Shown piece after piece: positions 49,401 through 58,200 of a stretch of DNA of 64,000 nucleotides. Positions within the stretch are counted from its first letter, which is position 1. The number at the start of each line of letters is the position of its first letter. A model generated the notes under the pieces. That model was not told where the DNA came from and searched no databases. It saw only the letters and a program-made list of their open reading frames with translations. Origin of the DNA: Xenorhabdus innexi (GTDB lineage: Bacteria > Pseudomonadota > Gammaproteobacteria > Enterobacterales > Enterobacteriaceae); NCBI RefSeq assembly GCF_002632485.1, contig NZ_NIBU01000004.1, positions 62,001-126,000 of the forward strand, written 5' to 3'. A program made the translations under genes and the position numbers.

Positions 49401-52287
49401 AGCAAGGTTGTAGTCGCCCGGCCCGAATTGTGTCAATGGCACTGAAACCTTGTTCAGTCTTTTGCCCATTGCATTGATAAACCAGTGCATCGGTATACAA
49501 CGCCCGAAGTAGTGCTGCATCGGCGTTTTGCTCAATGGCAGGATTGAGCAGGGAGTTAATATCAAGCCCGACATCAGCATTGCCTGAATATTGTACAGGG
49601 TGGTATTGTGCTGCGTTGGTGTTCTGGAAGCTATAATATTGTTTATCAAATGGATAGAGCGGAGCATGGCATTTTGATCCGGTAAACGGAAAAATACGCG
49701 GCCAGTCAAGATGTGCACCGGCACAGTAGAGTTGCATTAGTGCTGTTTGCTGAGCTGTTTCTGGAGTGCTCTGACGAGAGGCTCCGGCAACCCAGATTTC
49801 ATGCGGCAAACTGATACGTCGCCCGATCCCGGTCAGTGGTGCGTCAGCACCAAATTCAACGAATAATGACACGCCTTGTTGACGGGCAAACTCAATCGAT
49901 TGATGGTAACGCACCGTCTGACGCATATGCTGACACCAGTAGTCTGGTGAACCTAATTGCGCGGTAGTTGCAATATCTGCTGTCAGGGTAGAAATTAACG
50001 GGATGCCCCCCGATACAGGCTGTAGCTGATTGCTATGCAGGGGAAAATGCTGAGAAAATTCTTCCAGAATGGGTTCAAGCATGGCTGAATGGGCGGCGCA
50101 GGCAACATTAAGGCGCTGGTAACGGATCTGCTGCTGTTCCAGACGTTGTGTCAGTGTGTCAATTTCTGTTTCTGTACCTGCCCAAACCCAGTGTTGCGGG
50201 CTATTGCAAACCGCCAGATCTAATGCCAGTGAATGCGTAAGAGGAAGAATATCTTCTTCGTTGGCAAAAACTGCCAACATTGCGCCCCCTTGTGCACATT
50301 TCTGCATTAACTTGCCCCGTACTGCGACCAGTGGCATCATTTGCTCCGGCGTGAAAATCCCGGCAACAACGGCTGCGGCAAATTCGCCAACCGAGTGTCC
50401 CAAAACGTAATCCGGTTTTAATCCCAGTTCCTGCCAATGTGCCGCCAGCGCAATCTGATGCGCCACAATAGCGGGTTGTGCATATTCCGTGGTCGCTAAT
50501 GCGGCATCATGTTCTCCGAACATCACTGCTTTTAATGGCAGAGCTAATTCAGAAACGCAGGCAGCACAGCAACGATCCAACATGGCGGAGAAAACGGGAG
50601 AGCTGGCATACATTGCTTTTCCCATGCCTGACCACTGGCAACCCTGACCGCTGAATTGCCACAGTTGCTTGTTTTCACTCCTGACTTGCCCGCTGAAAAT
50701 ATCCGGTGTCGGGTGCTGGTTCGCAAAAGCGGATAAGCTCGCGGCATTTTTTGCGGTATTTTGTGGTGTGAGTGTCAACGCTAAACGACAGGGGAATGAA
50801 AGATCACGCCCCTGTAAAGCCGTCCAAGCCAGATCGGCAACATTTTCTGAGGTAAGTGCAGTTGCGTAGTGTTGTGCTAATTGACGTAGTGAAGATTCAG
50901 AAGCAGCAGAAAGCAACAAAGGTGTGTTATGCCTATGAGCCTGCGTATTGCTGACTCGGTGACGCTGTAACTTTTCTGGCAATGACTGAACGATGATATG
51001 GCAGTTAGTGCCGCCAATACCGAATGAAGAAACGCCCGCAGTACGTAATTCTTGTGTCCAACGCTGTCCTTGTGTTGCCAGCCTGAATGGGCTTTCTTCC
51101 AGCCGTAACGCCGGATTGGGTTGCTGCACATTAATAGTCGGAGGAATGTAACCATGCCAGACTGACAGCACCGTTTTAATCAGACTGGCAATGCCCGCAG
51201 CAGTATCAAGATGGCCGATGTTGCTTTTCACTGAACCGAGGTAACAACGCGGTTCAGCCGCACTACGCCCGGAGAATATGCTGCGTAATGCCTCAACTTC
51301 TATCGGATCGCCCAGTGATGTCCCTGTGCCATGTGCTTCAATCATCCCGACATCATCAATGCTGACATCTGCCAGTTGTAATGCTTCGTTAATCACACTG
51401 CGCTGACCACTAACCGAAGGGGCAGTAAAACCAACTTTGTCACTGCCGTCGTTATTAATGGCACTGCCACGCAATACCGCCATAATAGGATCGCCATCGC
51501 GTAGCGCATCGCTCAGACGCTTCAGCGTAACAACACCAACGCCATTACTAGCATAAGTGCCGTTAGCCTGACTATCAAAGGGACGGCAATGTCCATCCGG
51601 TGAGAAGATCATTCCCGGCTGATACAAGTAACCGCTTTCTTGTGGAAAAGAAACCGCCACACCACCGGCCAGCGCCATATCACATTCACCGGAACGCAAA
51701 TTTTCGCAGGCCATATGTACAGCAACCAGTGAACTTGAACAGGCTGTCTGTACTGTCAGTGCGGGACCTTTCAGATTTAGCTTATAGGCGGTACGTGTTG
51801 CAAGATAATCTTTATCATTGCTCATGAGCGCCTGTAGCCCTTTCACTTTAGCAATATCGGTCATAGTGAATTGTGCCCATGAAGGCCAGGTGCTGACCCG
51901 GCTACTGGCGAAAACGCCTGTTTTCAGGCGTACATTGCGTGGTGAATAACCGGCATGTTCAAGGGCATGCCAGGCTGTTTGCAGAAACAGGCGTTGTTGA
52001 GGATCGAGCATTTCTGCTTCCTGACGCGAATAGCCAAACAGTGTGGCATCAAATTGTTCCGCATCTTCTAATATCGCTGCCTGATTGACAAAATTCTCAT
52101 TTGTAATGATTTCAGGTGGAATACCTGTATCCAATAATGTCTGGCGGGAGAGTGTGGTAGTACACTCAATCCCCTGTTGCAGGTTATGCCAGAAAGCAGC
52201 GCTATCCGGTGCCTGTGGAAAGCGACAGGCGAGGCCAATCACTGCGATGGGATCACAATTATCGTAGTGAGGCGTTAAATCAGTCAT
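40447..52287 (-). CDS. irp1: Giant Irp1/HMWP1-like PKS-NRPS with an additional Cy-A-PCP module
   Basis: A 3,946-residue hybrid megasynthase; yersiniabactin HMWP1 is about 3,160. Start ATG 52287 overlaps the irp2 stop (TAATG) with AAGGAG seven bases upstream; an open extension to 52395 lies inside irp2. Domains (approximate residues): KS 8-435 (TACSSS Cys near 180, EAHGTGT, KSNIGHLDTAAG); AT 535-840 (GHSVGEFAA near 631); remnant flank of the C-methyltransferase 930-1050 without a catalytic core; KR 1235-1420 (TGGMGGIGQ, then S, Y, N in SAYAITN); ACP near 1532 (GLDSLLF); Cy3 1600-2030 (DLLQFDVQS); methyltransferase near 2289 (VLEIGAGTAS, intact); PCP3 near 2559 (GGDSLIA); Cy4 2630-3070 (DLLVADGKS); A 3090-3570 (TSGSTGIPKG, FDLSVYD, WNSVP, SGDWI, GGATEASIWS); PCP4 near 3622 (GGDSLAA); thioesterase 3670-3946 (GWSFGG, LIDSF, GNHYS). 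The Cy4-A-PCP4 block is absent from HMWP1. Confidence 0.95.
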   Translation of the reverse strand: MTDLTPHYDNCDPIAVIGLACRFPQAPDSAAFWHNLQQGIECTTTLSRQTLLDTGIPPEIITNENFVNQAAILEDAEQFDATLFGYSRQEAEMLDPQQRLFLQTAWHALEHAGYSPRNVRLKTGVFASSRVSTWPSWAQFTMTDIAKVKGLQALMSNDKDYLATRTAYKLNLKGPALTVQTACSSSLVAVHMACENLRSGECDMALAGGVAVSFPQESGYLYQPGMIFSPDGHCRPFDSQANGTYASNGVGVVTLKRLSDALRDGDPIMAVLRGSAINNDGSDKVGFTAPSVSGQRSVINEALQLADVSIDDVGMIEAHGTGTSLGDPIEVEALRSIFSGRSAAEPRCYLGSVKSNIGHLDTAAGIASLIKTVLSVWHGYIPPTINVQQPNPALRLEESPFRLATQGQRWTQELRTAGVSSFGIGGTNCHIIVQSLPEKLQRHRVSNTQAHRHNTPLLLSAASESSLRQLAQHYATALTSENVADLAWTALQGRDLSFPCRLALTLTPQNTAKNAASLSAFANQHPTPDIFSGQVRSENKQLWQFSGQGCQWSGMGKAMYASSPVFSAMLDRCCAACVSELALPLKAVMFGEHDAALATTEYAQPAIVAHQIALAAHWQELGLKPDYVLGHSVGEFAAAVVAGIFTPEQMMPLVAVRGKLMQKCAQGGAMLAVFANEEDILPLTHSLALDLAVCNSPQHWVWAGTETEIDTLTQRLEQQQIRYQRLNVACAAHSAMLEPILEEFSQHFPLHSNQLQPVSGGIPLISTLTADIATTAQLGSPDYWCQHMRQTVRYHQSIEFARQQGVSLFVEFGADAPLTGIGRRISLPHEIWVAGASRQSTPETAQQTALMQLYCAGAHLDWPRIFPFTGSKCHAPLYPFDKQYYSFQNTNAAQYHPVQYSGNADVGLDINSLLNPAIEQNADAALLRALYTDALVYQCNGQKTEQGFSAIDTIRAGRLQPCWCPLLEQLLNHCVQQGYYREVVGPTVSKMYRPHRTLPYAKRRLLEANLLTDFPALIYAGERLFALMSDRADLPRQLVTIPTMRKAWLPAPQPCPDTHYVLHWRTITTVDKPRSSTPYTLRSSTASEKVAQHWCQAGLNLQPESRNTLLLLQSDDVVELCDQVISELQRDETTSLTVITCCAQPESTLSKEDINPAQYAIWALLRVAVEEYPHRHIQAIDIGDINDTDALLLALSYLNEQHRWLKVRGNQIAIPVLQRQPLVISQQPMSIPHQGWHIVTGGMGGIGQISIRWLLTHGARKIAVFARRKHEDWDTFVQELSLSKECEIRWINVDVTDTPTLLHAMQSLAQEGGIAGAIHAAGIADHTPLARLELQHLSHMLRVKAQSASTLQAILQQHKAQYLLLHASAASMLGAQGQSAYAITNACLESLALTATDPLMANTLMVKTLVWGVWGGIGMASDRRLVEKLAQDGMLPFSINEGIWHLNQSLRTASPCYLAMRLDEHHPEILRRLQAETAHTATTPISALPTDNLLCQDSEQRLHWLRQHIATLLRLEQPEHLEPQQDLLQIGLDSLLFLELNTVIHQQFGFRLTAELAYQNMTPEGLNTLIGDTLPEQASVSPQPEIIIDSAQQHEPFPLTPIQHAYWVGRTQAIDFGGVACHVLFEWDLALNSFDILRFEKAWNALIQRHGMLRMIVDEEGQQRILPETPWYVLSQDDLRALNDTACEKALAQRRHTLSYQVPPAEQWPLFEVSVSLLPNARCRLHMNLDLLQFDVQSFRVMMDDLQRAYHQQQPLAPQAFTFRDYVMAEQAQRESKEWRTSWAYWQEQLLLLPPAPRLPLNPQLPQRSQPKFTTYEGRLAQSDWQVLKQSWKKWGVTPSAGLLTLFAHTLEWYSRHPLFTLNLTFFNRQPFHPEVQELIGDFTSVMLMDFDLRKTTSLRASMEKTQALLWQRLSHSHVNGVEVLRELARQQSGEAQNRQPLTPVVFTSMLGMAQEGVAIKQSITQLLGDPVFVLSQTPQVWLDHQVMEVDDALLFNWYCMDDVLEAGVIEALFAAYNALLVHVVQISRQPERLEHYDLSTPPVGHARYDFWPQHPALHQAEQYLRSQPEIRLAEIQPRQDDTQAYNLWLVAEDNLSLSLPKPSFSEPLVINTKALPLPTLTEQQAFERSWQHIEQQALLGLGQTLLRHDLFTSSQQCHSREEIEQRLQLAPQYQRLLSQWLGLLSKQGFMEKTAGGYRCLQPLTQIPVPTAKLDDAVWCQTISRYVAACIDQHDILLTGCGNALELLFTDKQTTASLYSENPALHCLNQSAAEIVRQLSQTSEHFTVLEIGAGTASTSKKVLKQNHQFIESYHFTDVSPLFLDDARQSLNHYGETVKFSLFDINQRIDFSQHPDAGYDLIIAVNVLHDAIHLKNTLKRLSRLLKAGGWLLIIESTKRDSAMQLASVGFIEGINVWADDRNDEQDSSALLELADWRQCLEKSGYQVSLEWPGQDGPELYQQLILARSEQQTRLNVDEIAVQFSALPYSLHIQQQEQLPLTALPTMTVKDNMEQSVTMEAGQPEAADDQLHHIEQQVIQLWNSLLPQTIQRHSDFFQSGGDSLIATRMIVQLRRQGYEQANLQQLFEYPKLREFCHTLRSIETHSTTVVTPHQTEPASEQILPLTALQYAYWLGESQLFQFGNGIAHFYAELAIDDLDLPRFTAAWNRVINHHSQLRGYVNEGQYHILPTVPCYTPTVIDCRDMPQEECETQLNNARNTLRTQGVPSDNWPLFDLTLYHTDDRTHLLHLTIDLLVADGKSLTLILRDLHHWYQRPDWQPEQPAVTIADYIQALENEKNEILWQQSRQYWLDRLPSLPDAPMLPLKDHQSQQLDQQCLTAYISPQQWQCLQQRAAEHRISPFQMMLTLFAHTLSVWSNSEHFTINVLHGNRLLMPQHCDMLVGNLSTTSLLEVDLRNISGFSDAANRIQKQWIADLQHALFDGQWVLREKNQHHHNLNAGMPIVFNDTTGTAGKGPSGLGTLNLFGAQTPHVYLDCMLISGAEGGVTIQWAILPQLFQPQVAENMFAHYQAAIATLLEPDYLWDTPLPDWLPTYDRALCRNSNLTTRDFPPHTLCSLIEQAVNRYPQHIAVVDAYCQLDYRTLWSQSLTLAAHLQAQENQTSPLIGVVMEKGREQVIAVIAILLAGRAYLPIDASYPQQRIHQLLASGEVDTVLTQPKFAQQLNWPDSVQVIPLNETLLNQLPATSKPDLSVHPEDLAYVIFTSGSTGIPKGVMIDHQSVVNTILDINQRIALNEHDSVLAISELTFDLSVYDLFGTLSCGAKLVIPAVGDNQQPDKLLAWLQQESVTVWNSVPAFVQLLEEYARSYSRLLHSPRSLHNLRWILMSGDWIPTHLPAKLYALHPELNLLSLGGATEASIWSIAYPIVQVNPDWRSIPYGKPLANQTFYVLNSVLSPCPVWVTGELYIGGQGLAQGYWADPEKTKQAFITHPQTGERLYRTGDLGRWLPDGNIEFLGRNDHQIKIRGYRIELGEIEHRLCEHPAIQQASVFAHTTSTSALQLVAGLRLTDNAPQSAELLPTLPHWLQQTLPIWMCPQRFILLDAIPVSDNGKIDKRTLVTLVEETQDMTSTPSAVTLNATGQTVLNLWESVLEQQGINIHESFFTLGGDSLAAVRLMVKINRTFNRQYPLSLLQTYDTVHSLAEFIEHQPEDICQGVILNEGRTEKPALFIVHPIGGHLLGYRHLAANFGDQRLIGLAFSPDNLNTGRPTIAALAADYINRIRTFQPEGPYALAGWSFGGLVAYEMAHQLRIAGENVSHCILIDSFAPNVRPDLILDDTFCHRHFLRDLQGQFPDLLLDNRTITTDTEAFLQTLHDALPKSAQIDGSLTELYTVWRHNLRALLDYCPPQTSQPFTLIRADQVLPEFMDYLDPTTMTSMDLGWQVFGPVSVTQLDGNHYSLFQHNHVSSLVICLKNILDSALTIEPVKENI

Positions 52288-55200
52288 TATGCAGCTCCTT
52301 GATGACGTTTTTCCCGTTGTTGCAGACGCTTTTGTTGTTGACGCTGACGAAGAGCAATCGACGATTGATTTCTGCTTTGCGTCTCTTTTCGACAATGCAG
52401 ACTGAGTGCTTCTGGTGTTGGATAAGCAAATAAATCGGTAACAGCAAGATGGTGAAAACCAGCATGTTGTAATTTTTGGTGTAATTGAATGAGCTGTAGT
52501 GAATTGGCTCCGGCATCAAAAAAGTTCTGCTGGATATTGATGGAGTGGTTAGTTACCGATAAAAACAGGCGTTGAATTTCACCGCACATCTGTGGGTCGC
52601 ATCCTTCCTGACCTGATAATGCAACAACGGATGCGTTATCTTTGGCTGCGTTATCTTTGACTGTATTGCATGCAACCATATATTGCTGGCGTGGTATCAG
52701 TTGTTCCAGCGCCGAACTCCAGCTTTCTGGCTGCGCCGCGAGAGTGCGTAATAGCGCTATATAGCTGTTAAACATGGTTTGCAACTGATGCGGTACAAAT
52801 AACTCTTCCACTGCATCCCAGTTCAGGCAAAGCTCATCATCAGATTCGTAAACCTGATGATCCAGCCAGATTTGCGGCGTTTGCGAGATACCCCAAACTG
52901 GTTTCATCCATGATGAGCGTGAGAGAAATTGCCCTTCATGAGTGCCTAATGCACTGGTGAAAACAACGGGCATAATGGCTGCATCCGGGCCACGATGTTG
53001 TGCCAGTTCACGCATGACTCTGATTGCCGAAATATGGCGGTGATCCAGATCCTGCCATAGTTGTTGCTGTAACCGCCGTGCGCTGGATAACCAGTTTTTC
53101 TCCGGATGCCATGCGAGAAGTGACAGTGAAGTAAAATCACCCAGAATATGGTTAATGTCCTCATGCCAATGCGGGCGATCGAACAGGGTAAGATTCAGAG
53201 TTAACTCCGCACTGGTGCTGAACGCAGAGAGCACAGCAGCATAAGCTGCAATTAAGAGGGCAGAAGGTGTTATCTGGTGTGGGGCAGCATGTTGTTTCAA
53301 TTGCTTCCATTCATGTGCCGATAACCGATCGCTGTAGCGCACAAAGCGGGGGGATTGCACACTTTCCGGTGTAACGCGCAATGGTAATTGTGGCGCCAGT
53401 GGTAAAGTTTTCACCTGCTCTTGCCAATATTGCAACGAACTCTGATGCACGGGGATTTGTTGCTGACGTAACACACAATCCCGGAATGTGATGTTCAGTG
53501 GTGGTAACTCTTGTTGTTCGTTGAGATATAGCTGTTCTAATTCAGCCAGCAATATCTGCATACTCAAACCATCTAAGAACAAGTTGTCCAGACTGACAAA
53601 TAATCGGCAGACCGGGCTGCTGTCTTGGGCAAGCTGGAAATCGAAGACCGGCCAGTGTCCGGCATCTAATACCTGATGTGACAAACGTTCACGTAATGCA
53701 TTCGCCTCAGTAATATCAGTGAATTGGTGCTGTGTGACTGAAAAGAGAGGGACATCTTTCAATATTTGCTGTTGCCCGTTAATCACTATCGTTCTAAGTA
53801 CCGGATGACGCTGGATCAGACGGTTTAATACCCGGTTCAGGCGTTGAACATCCAGTTGTTCTATCCGGTACTCGATAAAGAAATGTGCGCCAACACCACT
53901 CAGGGTAAAACCAGAATGGCGTCCAACCAGATAAGCCTGTTGTACTTCAGTCAGTGGGAAGGATTGATATTTATCCTCATCTTGCTGTTTTGATATTGAG
54001 TATGTCTTTGATGACATGTCAGACAGAGGAGCCAGCAGAGGAGAAAGTGTTGTGGTGAATGCCGCTAATTGCGGGTTGCGGAAAAGATGGTTCAGTTCAC
54101 CTTTCAAGCCTTGTTGTGCCAGTTCACCGATCAGACGTGTAGCCAGAAGGCTATCACCACCCAGTTGGAAAAAGTCGCTGTTACGATCCGGCAGCTCAGT
54201 ATTCAACAAACGTTGCCAAATGGCAGCAACTGTTTTTTCCTCTGCATTTAACAGAGTCATGTCATTCGGGTGCAGCCCGTTTTCGGTTTTTGTGGCGGAC
54301 AGTAAGCCCTGCGCCAGAGCCTTACGGTCGATTTTACCATTAGGTGTCAGAGGAAGATGGGGCATAACCTGCAAGCGTTGTGGGATCATATACCCCGGCA
54401 GGTATTGTGCCAGTGCTGATTTAATTTTTTCCCGATCAGGTATCGAGACGTTTTCACTTGCCTGCATCAGGAACAGATTAAGGTTGCCAAGGGTAATTGG
54501 GGTTTCTGTCTGTAGTGGCAGATGAGATAACCATTGCGACGCAGAGCGTAGCTGAATACCGTGAGGTGAGAGTAACTCAGTGGTAATCAGAGAAACAGGT
54601 GAAGCATGGTGTAACTCGACAGCCAGTATTAACGCACCGGGTTGTGCCAAAGGCATCAGTGCCCTGATACAGTCTGTCGGATTTTCTTCACGGTGCAGTA
54701 CATTGTTCAGCAAGATAATATCTGCCTGATGCTGTAGTGATTCAGGAATTTGCTCAGGCCAGCGTTTTATTGATACATGGGGGTGGGCATTTAACCGGGT
54801 TTGCATTTGGTTAATAAGTGCCTGAGAGCGCTCAAAACCAATATAGGACAGATGTTGTTCGGTAAGCTGTTCTGCCAGCCATCGGGCACAGAGACCACTA
54901 CGGGCGTCAAACTCCATCACAGTAACAGGGCGTTGTAACCGTTGGGAAAGCGTAACGATAATCTGTTTTAAACCAGCTAACCATTGTTGAGTTTCGGGTA
55001 AGACAAAGAGCTGCTTTTCCGGTGCAAACTGCGGGTCATCAAGCAAGGTGACTGCGGTTTGCTGTCCGGTCAGAATACGACGCAGCGTAGAATGCCAACG
55101 CTCAGGGATACATCCGACGTTATTTCCGCTATGGGATATTGAGGATAATAGCCCAGCCTGATAGACGTGATGTGCAGATCCCGCCAATAGATTGCATTGG

Positions 55201-58200
55201 CAAAGATAGGCCAGCATCCGGGCAAACCAACCATGATATTCTGCTTGGGGCTGATAATCGTTCAGACAGGCAGTGAGAGATTGGGGAGCAGTAAACGTAA
55301 CACCATAACGAGACAGATGTTCCAGTAAAAATGTTGCAACCTGAAGTTCACTATTGCCATCAGTTGTAGCTGTCTTATTGATAGTGGCATGTATTGCAGG
55401 GAAAAGATCACGGTAGGTTGCCGGTAACTGAGAAGCACGGTTTATGCGCTGGTATAAAGAGTCGCCTTCCAATTCAAGAAAGGCCACCAGTGACTTTTCT
55501 TTTTCGCCACAGGTTAACGCAACACCTTTACGAATACCGGTTACTTGATTGAGTGCCGCATCAACTTCGCCTAACTCAATACGATATCCCCCGATTTTGA
55601 CCTGACTGTCGCGGCGTCCCATAAATTCCAGCCAGCCTTCGGGATGATAACAACCCAGATCACCCGTTCGATACCAGCGTTCTCCCTGATCGACAACGAA
55701 TTGGGCTGTAGTGCGTTCTTCATCATTAAAATAGCCGAGTGCGACACCCGCTCCACCAATCCAGAGTTCACCGATAACCCAGTCAGGGCAATCCTGCCCA
55801 TCTTCACCCACGACACGGTAACGCTGGTTAGCCAGAGGATAACCATAAGGGATAGAACGCCACTGCCCATCAACTTCGTTGACGATATATTCATTGGACC
55901 AGATAGCGGCTTCCGTTGCTCCTCCCATTGCGCTGAGTACACCAGCAGGATTGAATGCGTGGTAACGTTCAGGCAGTGATAAGCCGATCCAGTCTCCGGA
56001 TAGCATCACGGTACGAAGCATTTTGGGTGTATCGACTTCCATTCCTTCACAATAGGTCAGCAACATATCAAACAGTGCCGGTACACTGTTCCATAACGTA
56101 ATATTGTGTTGCCTGATTAACATTTCCCAGCTTGATGGATCACGGCGTTGGGCTTCATTAATGAGTACTACTGTTCCTCCGGCACTGAGCATGCCAAAGA
56201 TGTCGTAAACGGAGAGGTCGAAATGCAGTGCGGAGAGTGCCAGTAACCGATCATGGCTTTGAACCTGATGACGACGGTTGATGTCCAGACAGGTATTCAG
56301 TGCACTTTGGTGACTGATAACGACACCTTTCGGTATGCCCGTTGAGCCGGAGGTGTAAATGATATAAGCCGGATCTGTGACATTGCGTGCAGTCATGTGG
56401 GTTAAAGGTAATTGCTGATCAGCCTGATGCCATGAAATACAGCGTATGTTTTGCGACCAATCGGAGTGCTGTTGCTCCGGATCAATGACAACCACAGCGA
56501 TGCCGGCACTTTCGCAGATAGCTCGACGCCGGTTTAATGGCTGATCCGTAGGAATAGGAACGTAAACCCCTCCGGCATAAAGGGTGGCTAATACTGCAAC
56601 GATTTGCCCGATGCCTTTTTCCATACTGACTGCGACTCGATCTCCCGGCATAACCGACATTTTTTGCAGTGAGGCTGCTAATCGGCGGGCTGCCAGACTG
56701 AGTTCGCCATAACTGATTTCTTGATTGTGATGAGTCACCAGTGCAATCGCATGGGGAGTACGCTCTGCCTGTGTAAATAGGCCTTCATGCAACAGTTTGT
56801 TGGGTAATGCTGTAATAGTGTTATTGATTTTGCATCGCTGGTGGTATTGCGATTCAGGCATTAAATCCGGCAGTTTTTCACTCCACTGCGGGGAATTTTC
56901 CGTCAGGCTCTGAATAAGCGCTTGGTAGGCAGTGAATAAGGTATCGATTAAGCCGTCAGGGAAGAGTTCATCATTACTGTCCCATTGAATGTTCAGTGTG
57001 TTTTCATGTTCAAAAGCAACGAAATCTAGCCATACCTGAGGGGTTTGTGATAGCCCCCAACCGGGTTTTCCCAGAGTATCGTGGGTATTCTCACCATATA
57101 AAGGTCGGCCTAAATTACTGGTGAAGACAATGGGAACCCCGTGTGGATGGGTGCCGCGTTTTTTTAGTTCACGCAGCACTTCTACACCAGACCAGTGACG
57201 GTGTTCGTATGCCTCGGCAAAGGTTGTCTGTGCATTCTGAGCCAGTTGGCAGAACGGTAAATTACCCGCAGGGATATCCAGTAGCAGGATATTGGTAAAG
57301 TCAGCCAGAATGTTATCAACCGCAGAATGCAACGGTGCTCTGTCAAATAGTGTCAGGTTAAATAGTAAGTGAGTGGCGCTATCCTGAGTTGCCTTATCCT
57401 GTGTTGTGTTGCCCTGTGTGGTATTATTCCAGCGACATAATAAAGCAGCAAATGCCGTTGCTAATGCCATAGTTGGTGTTACACCATTTTGCTGCGCGAG
57501 GTGTTTAAAATGTTCCCAATGTTCAGGAGATAAACAGAAATGTCTGCGTTGAATGCGGACATTTTTTATCAGGGCCGGATCTTTAGCCAGAGGAAGCTGA
57601 GGAGCTGGTGGCAAGGTGTCTAACCGGTTACGCCAGAATGTTTCGGCCTCCTGTCTGGCCTGCCTGAATTGAGCCTGATATTGCGCGAGGTAACTGCAAA
57701 AATCATAGTCAGAGGCTATGGCTGGCAAGTGACGTTTGGCAATTAATGCAGCCAGTTCAGTAAAGAACAGGCTGAAACTGGCCGCATCCATGATCAATAA
57801 GTCAATATTCGTATGCAGACGATGCTGATTATCACCGAACAGGCTAAGTTGAATATCGAAAGTTTCTCCTTTTTCAACCTGTAATACCCGATGACTGAGT
57901 TGTTCACGAAGGTTAGCCAGTGCCTGTTGCTGCTCATTGGCTGTCAGGTGACGCAGATCGTGAACGGTTAATTTTTGCCAGTAAGCATTAGCCATTCCTT
58001 GCTGGCGACCATCTGGCAAAAACTGTACACGTAACATGGGATGCCGCTGAATCAGAGTATGAATGGCTGTTTCCAATTGTTCAGGCTTCAACCCGACACC
58101 ATCAAATTCGTGATACAAATGGCAACCAACTCCACCTAATGTTTGTTCCGGTGAGCGCCCGACAAAATAAGCGTGTTGTACTGCCGTCAATGGAAATGGC

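Noticed and set aside
52288..52395. N-terminal extension of the Irp1-like protein by 36 residues
   Set aside because: It lies wholly within irp2, is low-complexity Ser/Thr/Lys sequence, and the ATG at 52287 has AAGGAG and a TAATG coupling overlap.
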